The notes under the pieces: generated by a model
What the model was told of the DNA's origin: nothing
Database searches by the model: none
The model's input: the letters and a program-made list of their open reading frames with translations, nothing else
Made by a program: the position numbers and the translations under genes
In this document: in pieces, positions 36,074 to 44,779 of the stretch
How positions within the stretch are numbered: the first letter of the stretch is position 1
How the letters are laid out: each line of letters starts with the position of its first letter
Assembly: GCA_016715105.1 (NCBI GenBank)
Contig: JADKBO010000021.1
Coordinates: forward strand, 62,001-126,000
Direction of reading: 5' to 3'
Source: Saprospiraceae bacterium
GTDB lineage: Bacteria; Bacteroidota; Bacteroidia; Chitinophagales; Saprospiraceae
DNA: 64,000 nucleotides

Positions 36074-36799
36074 ATGACAATAAAAACCTTAATAGTCGAC
36101 GACGAACCACTGGCTTTGGATATTTTGGAAACTTTCATCGCAAAAATGCCAAACTTAGAATTGGTAGCCCGTTGTAATAATGCATTGGAAGGCATTGAAG
36201 CCCTCAAAAATCACGAGGTTGACCTCATGTTTTTGGACATACAAATGCCTCAAATAACAGGAATTGAATTTTTGAGATCCTTGCGAAATCCGCCAGCAGT
36301 AGTTTTTACGACTGCTTTCCCTGACTTCGCTTTGGAAGGTTTTGAACTAGACGCTGTTGACTATTTATTGAAGCCAATTTCGATGGATAGATTCATGAAG
36401 GCAGTCAGCAAAGCCACTGAAAGAATCACTATCAGAAAGCAAGGAACAGATACAATCGAGGAAATTGGTGATGATTACTTCTTTGTAAAGGCCGATAAAA
36501 AATTGATCAAAGTAAATTTTTCAGACATCATTTATATAGAAGGTCTCAAAGATTATGTCATCATCAGACAAGAGAATAGCCGCGTCATTGCCTTGCAAAC
36601 CATGAAATCTTTGGAAGATAAATTACATTCTTCAAATTTTAGAAGGGTACACAGATCCTACATCGTCAACTTGGGCAAAGTATTGGCGCTTGATGGTAAT
36701 ACCTTGGAGGTAATGGAAAAAGGGCAGGTAAAGGTAATTCCGATTGGCAAAAATTATCGGGATGAGCTCTTGGATATGATTAATGAGAAAAAATTGTAG
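36074..36799 (+). CDS. LytTR-family response regulator
   Basis: 241 residues. Receiver domain with acidic pocket LIVDDEPLALD, phospho-Asp in DLMFLDIQMPQITG (about residue 57), and LKPIS Lys near 104. From about 140 is the LytTR DNA-binding domain: DYFFVKADKKLIKVNFSDI, IIYIEGLKDYVII and FRRVHRSYIVNLGKV. It accepts phosphate from the adjacent LytS kinase and acts as a transcription factor. A strong terminator follows. Confidence 0.95.
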   Translation: MTIKTLIVDDEPLALDILETFIAKMPNLELVARCNNALEGIEALKNHEVDLMFLDIQMPQITGIEFLRSLRNPPAVVFTTAFPDFALEGFELDAVDYLLKPISMDRFMKAVSKATERITIRKQGTDTIEEIGDDYFFVKADKKLIKVNFSDIIYIEGLKDYVIIRQENSRVIALQTMKSLEDKLHSSNFRRVHRSYIVNLGKVLALDGNTLEVMEKGQVKVIPIGKNYRDELLDMINEKKL

Positions 36800-36826
36800 G
36801 CTTTATCTATCTAAATACTAAAAATG

Positions 36827-36864
36827 AAAAACCCGCTCTATCCTTGGTAGAGCGGGTTTTTTTC
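36827..36864. terminator. Bidirectional rho-independent terminator
   Basis: AACCCGCTCTA pairs with TAGAGCGGGTT around a TCCTTGG loop. An A-tract precedes and TTTTTTTC follows, so it serves both the LytTR gene (plus) and the DUF1761 gene (minus). Confidence 0.9.
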
Positions 36865-36887
36865 TTTGAATATTTTCGAAAAGGAAC

Positions 36888-37394
36888 TTACATCTCATAT
36901 TTAAGAGCAGGGCAAAGAATTGCACCAATGGCGACCAAAGTCAAAAACCAGTAACCTGCATGGATCAAAACATACTTCCAACCTCTTCTTTCAAAAAGTG
37001 CGTTGATGGCTATAATTGGTGTTACAAATAAAAGTGCGATTATTCCACCATGGACCATACCATGAGAGGCAGTACGATATCTCATTCCATATTTACCCAT
37101 AAAGGCCACCAAGTCTTGATATTCAGGGCTTGTTTTATCGTTTACTTCAGGCACCAAAAGTGAAAAAATGTGTCCTTGATGAATGATAATGGAAGTCATC
37201 ATTAGGCTGATGATGATCCCAAAAACAAAAGTGAGGCCAAAAATTAGAGCCATGTTTGCCCCTTTCATAGTCTCCTCGTTAAAATTATTTGTCTTCATCC
37301 ATACGTTTCCCATCACCTTGGGATGGTAATAAATGAAACCTACCAGTAATGGTATAAGTGCTGTTACAAAAAAAAGATAATAATTAGTTGGCAT
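36888..37394 (-). CDS. DUF1761 integral membrane protein
   Basis: 168 residues, four membrane helices (FVTALIPLLVGFIYY, MALIFGLTFVFGIIISLMM, GIIALLFVTPIIAINAL, IHAGYWFLTLVAIGAIL) and the DUF1761 motifs YYHPKVMGNVWMK and RGWKYVLIHAGYW. Function unknown. Monocistronic between a shared terminator and the ssrA region. Confidence 0.85.
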   Translation of the reverse strand: MPTNYYLFFVTALIPLLVGFIYYHPKVMGNVWMKTNNFNEETMKGANMALIFGLTFVFGIIISLMMTSIIIHQGHIFSLLVPEVNDKTSPEYQDLVAFMGKYGMRYRTASHGMVHGGIIALLFVTPIIAINALFERRGWKYVLIHAGYWFLTLVAIGAILCPALKYEM

Positions 37395-37541
37395 TGCAAT
37401 TAAGTTTTGAAGTTTACGAATTGTTGGCGAAATATAAAAAATACAATGGATATTCTGAAGAAGTGAGTAAAATTATAATATCCTTTCGCAAAAAATAACA
37501 ATTACCATTCAAAAATTAATTCAAATGTTCAGATTTTGACA

Positions 37542-37588
37542 TAAAAAAAGAGCATACTTTAGCTATGATACTAAAATATGCTCTTTTA
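37542..37588 (-). terminator. Terminator of the tmRNA gene
   Basis: On the minus strand AAAAGAGCATA pairs with TATGCTCTTTT (37577-37587 and 37546-37556), followed by more T. It lies about 10 nt past the tmRNA 3' end. Confidence 0.8.
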
Positions 37589-37597
37589 ATTTTAAAG

Positions 37598-37961
37598 TGG
37601 AGCTGAGGAGAATCGAACTCCTGTCCAGACAAAGCTCTTGAAAGCCTTCTACATGTTTAGTCTTTATTCAGGGATTTCGGTCGGGCGTCAGTATAAAGAC
37701 GACGTATGCCTCTCCTATCCTTTTAAGTTTCGATCACCAGCCAAGAAACTCTGATGGTCTATCCTGAAGTTTTTGAAAGCGTCTTGCTGTGTACCAGGAA
37801 TCAAGCAAGGTGCTTCAAGGCACTTAATTTCTAAAATTAAGCAGCCAAGGCGTAGTTAGACTCGCCAATTATTGTTCGATTACCATTTTTAACGGAGTGA
37901 GCAACCTTGCTCCGACATGCTTACTAACCAGATCACTTCCCTGTCGATACCGGTCAACCCC
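37598..37961 (-). ncRNA. ssrA: Transfer-messenger RNA (tmRNA)
   Basis: The 5' end GGGGTTGACCGGTATCGACA and 3' end GGAGTTCGATTCTCCTCAGC with the final CTCCA form the tRNA-like domain on the minus strand. The tag reading frame at 37837-37866 encodes GESNYALAA and a TAA stop, typical of Bacteroidota. tmRNA rescues stalled ribosomes and marks the peptide for proteolysis with SmpB. The CCA end is not encoded (CTCCAC then TTT), so it must be added. Pseudoknot details were not folded. Length is about 364 nt. Confidence 0.95.
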
Positions 37962-38088
37962 AAATTTCAATTTTTGATCTTTCCTTTAAAAGATTCAATC
38001 AGGTAACGAATAGACATATCAAATAGTTCCAAGTCTAAATCGAAATTAATAAAATTTTGACGATTGGATGAGCCAAAAGCACTTTTGA

Positions 38089-38571
38089 TTATTGTTCTTC
38101 TCTCATTCTCAATATCTTATCGATATCAGCTGAGGTAATTTTTAATTTTGATGCTACGACAGATTTATCCATACCCGAGTTGATAAGCAATACCACAGCT
38201 TCTTCCTTTACACTATTAGCTTTCGCCAATTCTTTCTTGGCCACTTCAACATATTTTTCTGTTTGCTCAATCTCTTTTCGTACTTGCTCGCTCTCTTTTC
38301 GTACTTGTTCGCTCTCTTTTCGTGCTTGTTCGCTTTCTTTTCGTGCTTGTTCGCTTTCTTGTTTTGCCTTTTTAAAAGACATGTATATATCATCAAGTTC
38401 AGCTTGAATATCTTCCTCCATACGGATATACTCTTCCAATTCCTTGCCCTCAACTGCCCTCTGTAATCGTCTTACTACTGGACGATATCTATCTGGAAAT
38501 TCAACTTCATTAATATTCATGATGTGTTTTCTTGAGTCTATATTATACCAATCGGAAATGAATTTGACCAT
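38089..38571 (-). CDS. Coiled-coil protein resembling the C-terminal tail of Rpn/PDDEXK nuclease-family transposases
   Basis: Starts MVKFISDWYNIDSRKHIMNI; the ATG at 38520 (MNINEVEFPDR) is a likely better start. RRLQRAVEGKELEEYIRMEE and a long charged coiled coil with tandem ESEQARK heptads (residues about 72-105) end in VVLLINSGMDKSVVASKLKI, a helix-turn-helix-like end seen in Rpn-family proteins. No nuclease domain precedes, and stops occupy all frames upstream, so it is probably a truncated remnant or a stand-alone tail. Confidence 0.55.
   Translation of the reverse strand: MVKFISDWYNIDSRKHIMNINEVEFPDRYRPVVRRLQRAVEGKELEEYIRMEEDIQAELDDIYMSFKKAKQESEQARKESEQARKESEQVRKESEQVRKEIEQTEKYVEVAKKELAKANSVKEEAVVLLINSGMDKSVVASKLKITSADIDKILRMREEQ
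38260..38365. repeat. 21-bp tandem repeat encoding heptads
   Basis: Four to five 21-bp units on the minus strand encode ESEQARK/ESEQVRK. The copies are nearly identical at the DNA level, which indicates recent expansion or gene conversion rather than only selection for coiled coil. Confidence 0.7.
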
Positions 38572-38985
38572 TTTCTTCTTGCAAATTTAATCGATATCTT
38601 CATCGTTCAATCCAGGCGAAGCTATGCTATTTCCCTCCGATCTCGATCAAATTTTCGACACAACAATTCTGGTCAATCCATATTCCGTTTGGTATATCTT
38701 GATCAAATATACTTAATAATATTTCGATTCCATCTCTTCTCTTTTTGATTAATTTCTTGAATTACAAATTTCATAGAGCAAATATTATTAGGCGATAATA
38801 AATCCAAAAACTTAATGTTCAACACATTTTTTTCTGTTTTTTTTGATGATTAGGATTTTTACAGCTTAAAAAATATCCACACTTGTCAAATTATCGAACC
38901 GCAGATAACAACAATCATTAAGAAAATAGTTGTTGTTGGTTCTCAATCTATTGTTGATTGTTATATTTGTAAAAAAATAGATATA
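38572..38985. other. Intergenic region with promoter of the HerA-like gene
   Basis: No complete gene. TATATTTG at 38962-38969 is a good -7 element for the gene at 38986, leaving a leader of only some 10 nt. The inverted repeat AACAACAA (38907-38914) and TTGTTGTT (38930-38937) precedes it and may be an operator. The minus strand holds short broken frames (MKFVIQEINQKEKRWN) that may be remnants of the gene ending at 38089. Confidence 0.5.
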
Positions 38986-40575
38986 ATGTCAGTTGAGCAG
39001 TTGAAAAAAGACATCATTGAAGGATATCGCTTCACTGGAGGGTCAATTATAATGGGAGCTGGACGTATAGGTGATGAAATTTTAACAGACCACCTGGTGA
39101 GAATCCCTCTCAAAACCTTGAATAGACATGGTTTAATTGCAGGAGCAACGGGTACGGGCAAAACAAAAACCCTACAAATTATAGCTGAGCAATTGTCGAC
39201 CAACGGTATACCATGTTTATTGATGGATATCAAAGGTGACCTTTCTGGTATTGCTAAAATAGCGGACGAGAATCCTAAATTCATTGAAAGGCACGACAAA
39301 ATTGGATTACCCTACATTCCTGATTCTAGCCCTGTTGAGTTCTTATCATTATCTGATGAAGTTGGGGTAAGACTCAGAGCTACTGTTAGTGAATTTGGTC
39401 CTGTTTTATTCTCCAAAATACTTGACCTCAATGATACCCAAGGTGGTGTCATTTCTCTATTATTCAAATGGTGTGATGACAATCAGTTGCCATTGCTGGA
39501 TTTGGATGATGTAAAAAAAGCATTGCAATATTTGACCAATGAAGGTAAAGATGCCATCAAAGCGGAATATGGAAGTATTTCGTCCACAACAGTTGGTACC
39601 ATCATGCGGAAAATCATAGAACTAGAACAGCAAGGTGCAAATGTATTTTTTGGCGAAGTATCTTTTGACCCAGATGATTTGTGTAGACTCGATAGCAGCG
39701 GAAAAGGCATGGTATCCATCTTGAGGGTTACAGATTTACAAGATAGGCCAAAGTTGTTTTCTACTTTTATGTTGCAAATATTGGCAGAAATTTATTCAAC
39801 TTTCCCTGAAGAAGGGGATTTGGATAAACCTAAACTTTGTATTTTTATAGACGAAGCTCACCTAGTGTTCAACGAAGCTTCCAAGGTGTTGCAAGACCAA
39901 ATAGAAACCATCATTAAGCTTATCAGGTCAAAAGGCGTTGGTATTTTCTTCTGCACCCAGAATCCAACCGATATTCCAGATTCTGTACTCAGTCAGTTAG
40001 GTCTTAAAGTGCAACATGCTTTGAGAGCTTTTACTGCAAAAGATAGAAAAGCCATCAAAATGGCATCAGAAAACTTTCCTTATACAACCAATTATGTTGT
40101 AGATGAATTGTTGACTTCTATGGGAATTGGGGAGGCAATGATCACTGCGCTCAATGAAAAAGGTATTCCAACTCCTTTGGTTCACACTTATCTTCGTGCG
40201 CCACAATCACGCATGGATATCCTCACACAAAGAGAATTGGACGACATCATTTTCCGATCAATGATTGTTCCAAAATATCAAAATAAGATTGACAGAGAAA
40301 GTGCCTATGATATTTTATCTGGGAAGATAGAAGAAGCCCAAAGTGAACAAATTCAGGAAGAACTGAGGAGACAAAACGAAATGGCAAGACCTACTTCTAG
40401 TAGTCGACAAGAAAAATCAACATTCGAAAAAGTCATAAATAATTCAACTACACGTTCTATTGGTACTGCAGTAGCCAAAGAAATCACAAGAGGATTACTT
40501 GGCGTACTGGGCATAAAAACAACGACCAGAAGGACAACTTCAACACGCAAAAAAAGTGTCTTCCCCTGGTTTTAA
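38986..40575 (+). CDS. HerA-like/DUF853 (YjgR-type) ATPase
   Basis: 529 residues. Walker A LIAGATGTGKTKT near 50-60, Walker B KLCIFIDEAHLVF near 285-295, and sensor motif FFCTQNPTDIPDSVLSQLG, matching the DUF853/HerA-C family of FtsK-HerA ATPases. HerA works with NurA on DNA ends, but the DUF853 group has no known partner and none lies here. Ends in a basic tail (TTRRTTSTRKKSVF). The LptF/LptG gene follows after 16 nt, so the two are probably co-transcribed. Confidence 0.9.
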   Translation: MSVEQLKKDIIEGYRFTGGSIIMGAGRIGDEILTDHLVRIPLKTLNRHGLIAGATGTGKTKTLQIIAEQLSTNGIPCLLMDIKGDLSGIAKIADENPKFIERHDKIGLPYIPDSSPVEFLSLSDEVGVRLRATVSEFGPVLFSKILDLNDTQGGVISLLFKWCDDNQLPLLDLDDVKKALQYLTNEGKDAIKAEYGSISSTTVGTIMRKIIELEQQGANVFFGEVSFDPDDLCRLDSSGKGMVSILRVTDLQDRPKLFSTFMLQILAEIYSTFPEEGDLDKPKLCIFIDEAHLVFNEASKVLQDQIETIIKLIRSKGVGIFFCTQNPTDIPDSVLSQLGLKVQHALRAFTAKDRKAIKMASENFPYTTNYVVDELLTSMGIGEAMITALNEKGIPTPLVHTYLRAPQSRMDILTQRELDDIIFRSMIVPKYQNKIDRESAYDILSGKIEEAQSEQIQEELRRQNEMARPTSSSRQEKSTFEKVINNSTTRSIGTAVAKEITRGLLGVLGIKTTTRRTTSTRKKSVFPWF

Positions 40576-40591
40576 CTAGAACAAAAACATT

Positions 40592-41587
40592 TTGAAAAAA
40601 GTAGATTGGCTCATCTTACGAAGCTTCATGGGACCATACATTCTGTCATTTTTTGTGGCGGAGTTTGTGCTGATCATGCAGTTTATGTGGAAGTACATCG
40701 ACGAAATCCTGGGTAAAGGGTTTTCAGTTCTTGATATTCTTGAACTGATAATCTATTATGGGATGATGATAGTACCCATGGCTTTGCCAATATCTATTTT
40801 GATTGCCTCGGTCATGGTATTTGGAAATTTGGCCGAAAGATATGAGATGACTAGTCTCAAATCAGCAGGTATGCCTTTGATGCGCATTATGGCATCTGGA
40901 ATTGCGCTTGCCTTTTTTACTTTTCTTTTTTCCGTTTTCACTTCCAATTATCTCAAACCAATTGCTTCTTTTCAATTCAAAAAGCGCTTTGAAGTAATCA
41001 GAAAGCAAAAATCAAGTTTATTTATAGAAGAAAAGGTTTTCAACGATGACTTCAATGATTTTGTAATAAGGGTAGATAATAAAGCAGAGAATGATATTGA
41101 CATGCAAGGTGTACTTATGTATGACCAGTCTCGAGCCGATCGCACTTTACTCAACATGATCAAGTCAGATTCTGCGAGGATGTTTACAGATAGTTCAGGT
41201 AGATATTTTGTCATGGATTTGTATAATGGCAGTATTTATCAAGAAGATCAGCGGAAAAAAAGAGATGATGGCACCACCTCCTACCCTTTGCTGAGAACAT
41301 CTTATAAATCTTACCACAAGGTGCTCGACATGAGCGAGTTTAAATTTGACGAAGGTGGTTTGGACATCAATCGGAATAAGGAAGATATGCTCAACACTTT
41401 TCAATTACTTGATGCGATAGATTCCTTAGATACCAAGAAATCTGAGTTTCTCAAAAATTTAAAGTATGATTATCACGAGTTAAAAAATTTCTTTCCTGAT
41501 TTGCCGTGGTTTAAGTCAGCATTGGCCTATCAAAAAGATACCGCTGCCATACAAATTGACTTCACAAATCGAAAACAAAACCAATAA
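40592..41587 (+). CDS. LptF/LptG-family permease, N-terminal piece
   Basis: Inner-membrane component of the LPS-transport ABC complex. TTG start at 40592 gives MKKVDWLILRSFMGPYILSF, the conserved family N-terminus. Helices at about 15-35, 50-75 and 95-115, with MVPMALPISILIASVMVFGNLAERYEMTSLKSAGM the usual coupling region (written here in part: SLKSAGMPLMRI). Then the periplasmic jelly-roll part. The frame is lost between about 41548 and 41587, where the next ORF overlaps. Confidence 0.85.
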   Translation: MKKVDWLILRSFMGPYILSFFVAEFVLIMQFMWKYIDEILGKGFSVLDILELIIYYGMMIVPMALPISILIASVMVFGNLAERYEMTSLKSAGMPLMRIMASGIALAFFTFLFSVFTSNYLKPIASFQFKKRFEVIRKQKSSLFIEEKVFNDDFNDFVIRVDNKAENDIDMQGVLMYDQSRADRTLLNMIKSDSARMFTDSSGRYFVMDLYNGSIYQEDQRKKRDDGTTSYPLLRTSYKSYHKVLDMSEFKFDEGGLDINRNKEDMLNTFQLLDAIDSLDTKKSEFLKNLKYDYHELKNFFPDLPWFKSALAYQKDTAAIQIDFTNRKQNQ

Positions 41588-42245
41588 AGATAAAAGATTA
41601 GTTTTGGCAGAGACACAAATAGACACCAATCAAAGCATTGTACCCAAGGACTTATTGTCAAATGCTAGAGCTTTGATAGAAGCACAACCACAGCAAGCTG
41701 GAATAAAAGGTATCCGTCAAAGTCAGTTATTTGATCTATCGCAATACAAAACATTTAGAGAAACGATTGATTCTGCTTCATACAGGGCCATACTCTTCCG
41801 AGCTTCTTCCATTGTGGGTGCAAGATTAGAAAATGCGCTCAGTGCGATGAATAATAATTTTGACAATGAGCGTGTCAAACAAATGTATTTATTAAGGTTA
41901 TTTCAACAATATAGCTTTGCTTTCATTTGCATAGTATTCATGTTTATAGGCGCACCTTTAGGTTCCATAATCAGAAAAGGAGGTTATGGATACCCCTTTC
42001 TCATCGCCATTTTGTTTTATATGCTTTTCATCATTACCTCTATTATGGGTGAAAAATTAACTAAAAATCAAACTTATAGCGGATTTACCGGTGCTTGGAT
42101 ATCGTCCATTATTTTGGTTCCTGTCGCCATTTATGTTACCATCAAAGCACAAAAAGATTCCAAATTTGAGGCCTTGCAAAATGCGATCGCTTATGTGACG
42201 GCCTTTATAATTAAAAAGTTTGGAAAAAAAGATCCATCTATTTGA
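41556..42245 (+). CDS. LptF/LptG-family permease, C-terminal piece (frameshifted)
   Basis: Carries the C-terminal half: helices FICIVFMFIGAPLGSIIRKG, YPFLIAILFYMLFIITSIMG and GAWISSIILVPVAIYVTIK with the motif GAPLGSIIRKGGYGYP, as in LptF/G. Joined to 40592-41587 by a one-base shift, giving a protein of about 550 residues. Without the shift neither half would work. Confidence 0.85.
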   Translation: MTSQIENKTNKDKRLVLAETQIDTNQSIVPKDLLSNARALIEAQPQQAGIKGIRQSQLFDLSQYKTFRETIDSASYRAILFRASSIVGARLENALSAMNNNFDNERVKQMYLLRLFQQYSFAFICIVFMFIGAPLGSIIRKGGYGYPFLIAILFYMLFIITSIMGEKLTKNQTYSGFTGAWISSIILVPVAIYVTIKAQKDSKFEALQNAIAYVTAFIIKKFGKKDPSI

Positions 42246-42342
42246 TCAAAATCATGCCGTTAAAAAGCCATATTTCATCTAGGATTATAACTAAAATTCA
42301 TTTTGAGCGTTCCATAGATAACGATACTAATCAGACAAATCA

Positions 42343-44583
42343 ATGAAATTATACTTGTCCATACTTATTTCTCTTTTCTTTTCAGTATCGTCTAATCTTT
42401 TTGCACAGACATTAGTACCTGTAGATATTCCCATCATTGTCAACGGTAAAACATTAAATTCGGCATTTGTAGGTGGCTTATCTGCTCCTCAATTTTCTCA
42501 AATAGATTTAGATAATGACGGTAAAAAAGACCTTTTCATCTTTGATAGGAATGGTAATGTCAAAATGACTTTTTTGAATAAAGGAGGAATCGGTGAAGTG
42601 AATTATCAATATGCTCCTCAGTATGAATCATTTTTTCCAAATATGCATACTTGGTGTTTGCTCAAAGATTTCAACGGCGACGGGATTGAGGACATTTTTA
42701 AAGCTCCAGATGTCTTGGGCATTGCAGGAATTGAAGTTTGGCGAGGAAAAAGAAACAATGGACAATTATCATTTGAAAAAATTAAAAATCCAGAATTTGC
42801 TGTTGATGTATTGACCTATAAATTCAATAATATAGTTTCTAATATTTATGCTTCCATCATTGACCTCACTGGAATTGAGGATGTAGATAATGATGGTGAC
42901 ATGGATATTTTATCGTTTGAACCCGATGGAAGTTTTCTGCAACTTTACCTCAATAAAGCTGTAGAACAAGGCATGGGAAGAGATACCTTCATCATGACTT
43001 TTGAAGAGAATTGTTTCGGTAAATTTGTTGAAAACCAATTTTCTGAAGCCATCGTTTTGAGCAATAACAGCAAAGATTGTGCGAGTTTTATAAAAGGTAA
43101 TAGCAGACCAGGTGATAGACATTCTGGTTCGACAGTGACTGCTTCCGATATTGATTGTGATGGGGATGTTGATATCTTTTTGGGCGATATTGGCGCAGAG
43201 TTTTTGACTTTTCTCAGAAATGGAGGTACGCCAACCAACAGTTGGATGACCGATCAAGATGCAAGATGGCCAATAAATGACGAATCTGTAAGGATCAGAA
43301 TTTTTCCTGCAGCTTTTGTTATGGATGTAAATAATGATGGTAAAAAGGACGTCATTGTGGCCTCAAATGAATCTGGAAATGGCCAGAATAGGAACAATGT
43401 ATGGCTATACCTCAATGAAGGAGAAGCTTGTAATCCTGATTTCAAATTAAGTACCAAGAATTTTCTGGTTGATGAAATGCTCATCACGAGTGTTGGCAGT
43501 CATCCTGCTTTTTATGACTACAATGGAGATGGGCTATTGGACATGATAGTCGGTACAAATGGAGTTGGAGAAGCAGGACAGACAAGGCAAAATAGGATGT
43601 TTTTATTTACCAATATCGGAACAAAAAATAGCCCTGCATTTGAATTGACTAATGAAGACTTTTTGCAACTCTCTGCATTTCCCAATACCTTGAGTAGGCT
43701 TGCCCCGTGTTTTGGAGATTTGGATGGCGATGGAGATGCTGATCTTTTTGTCGGAAATTCTCAGGGCGGCGTATTGTTGTTTCAAAATGACGGTCTTGAG
43801 CAAGGTAAAACTAACTTTAGGCTCATTACCACAGATTTTCAAAACATATTTGTTGGCCCAAATTCCTCACCAGTAATCTATGATTTTGACAAGGATGGTT
43901 TGTTGGATTTCATCATTGGTGAAAGCAACAACAGTCTGAATTTTTATAAAAATAAAGGAAGTAAAAATGCTCCATTTTTTGATGATTTGAGCAATGAGTT
44001 GCCAAACACCGACAATCTCGGCAAACTTTTCAACAATAATAATTTCGCAACTCAAAACGGATCACCTGAAGTGTTTGCTTCCTCAGGTCAGATGTACTTG
44101 TTGATGGGCAACAACTCAGACAGTTTGAGTTTGTATGTGGCAACTTCTACTGACCCAACAACGCCTTTTGTATTATTAAAGCGAAATGTGCTTCCCAAAA
44201 ATATCGGCAAACGACTCAATGCTGCAGTAGCAGATCTCAACAATGATGGAAAATTGGATTTTATGATCGGAAATGAAAGAGGTGGCCTTACATATTTTGC
44301 CTCAGACATTGTCATCGGGGACCCAATAACGAGTATTACTTCTACTGCAATCTCTAATGAATACCAAATCTTTCCAAATCCTGCCAGTGAAGAAATAATT
44401 GTCTCAGGAATCAAAGAAAATACCCATTTTTTAATTTTAAACACTGCTGGTCAAATAATACAAAGAGGGCAATTCGCAAATGAAATGGAGAAACTAGACC
44501 TTCAACAATTAAGATCAGGTGTTTATTTCTTGCAGTTGATGACTCCCAACCATCACACGACTTTGCGTTTTTCAAAGATATAA
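42343..44583 (+). CDS. FG-GAP/VCBS-repeat surface protein with T9SS tail
   Basis: 746 residues with signal peptide LYLSILISLFFSVSSNLFA. About eight FG-GAP-like blades, each with a calcium loop of type DLDNDGKKDLF, DFNGDGIEDIF, DVDNDGDMDIL, DCDGDVDIFLG, DVNNDGKKDVI, DYNGDGLLDMI, DLDGDGDADLF and DFDKDGLLDFI. It ends in a type A T9SS tail (YQIFPNPASEEIIVSGIK ... GVYFLQLMTP). Probably an integrin-like beta-propeller on the cell surface. Confidence 0.92.
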   Translation: MKLYLSILISLFFSVSSNLFAQTLVPVDIPIIVNGKTLNSAFVGGLSAPQFSQIDLDNDGKKDLFIFDRNGNVKMTFLNKGGIGEVNYQYAPQYESFFPNMHTWCLLKDFNGDGIEDIFKAPDVLGIAGIEVWRGKRNNGQLSFEKIKNPEFAVDVLTYKFNNIVSNIYASIIDLTGIEDVDNDGDMDILSFEPDGSFLQLYLNKAVEQGMGRDTFIMTFEENCFGKFVENQFSEAIVLSNNSKDCASFIKGNSRPGDRHSGSTVTASDIDCDGDVDIFLGDIGAEFLTFLRNGGTPTNSWMTDQDARWPINDESVRIRIFPAAFVMDVNNDGKKDVIVASNESGNGQNRNNVWLYLNEGEACNPDFKLSTKNFLVDEMLITSVGSHPAFYDYNGDGLLDMIVGTNGVGEAGQTRQNRMFLFTNIGTKNSPAFELTNEDFLQLSAFPNTLSRLAPCFGDLDGDGDADLFVGNSQGGVLLFQNDGLEQGKTNFRLITTDFQNIFVGPNSSPVIYDFDKDGLLDFIIGESNNSLNFYKNKGSKNAPFFDDLSNELPNTDNLGKLFNNNNFATQNGSPEVFASSGQMYLLMGNNSDSLSLYVATSTDPTTPFVLLKRNVLPKNIGKRLNAAVADLNNDGKLDFMIGNERGGLTYFASDIVIGDPITSITSTAISNEYQIFPNPASEEIIVSGIKENTHFLILNTAGQIIQRGQFANEMEKLDLQQLRSGVYFLQLMTPNHHTTLRFSKI

Positions 44584-44779
44584 AATCATCTCCTTTATAG
44601 AACAAGGAAATAAATTCTTTAGCGAAAAAGGTTCTCATTTAGACTTACCGAATATTATGTAAAAGGCAAATTCAACATTTCTCATTTTGATAAAATGAAG
44701 TGAAATCCTCCAGAAATCAAAATTATTTTCTAAATTTCATAGTTCAAATCTTAATTCACCCATACCACATTTATAAATC

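Noticed and set aside
37600..37640. tRNA-like TTCGATTC sequence as a separate tRNA gene
   Set aside because: It belongs to the tRNA-like domain of tmRNA. I found no other tRNA or rRNA gene in the window.
42910..43257. Minus-strand ORFs opposite the FG-GAP protein
   Set aside because: Shadows of regular calcium-loop codons on the other strand.
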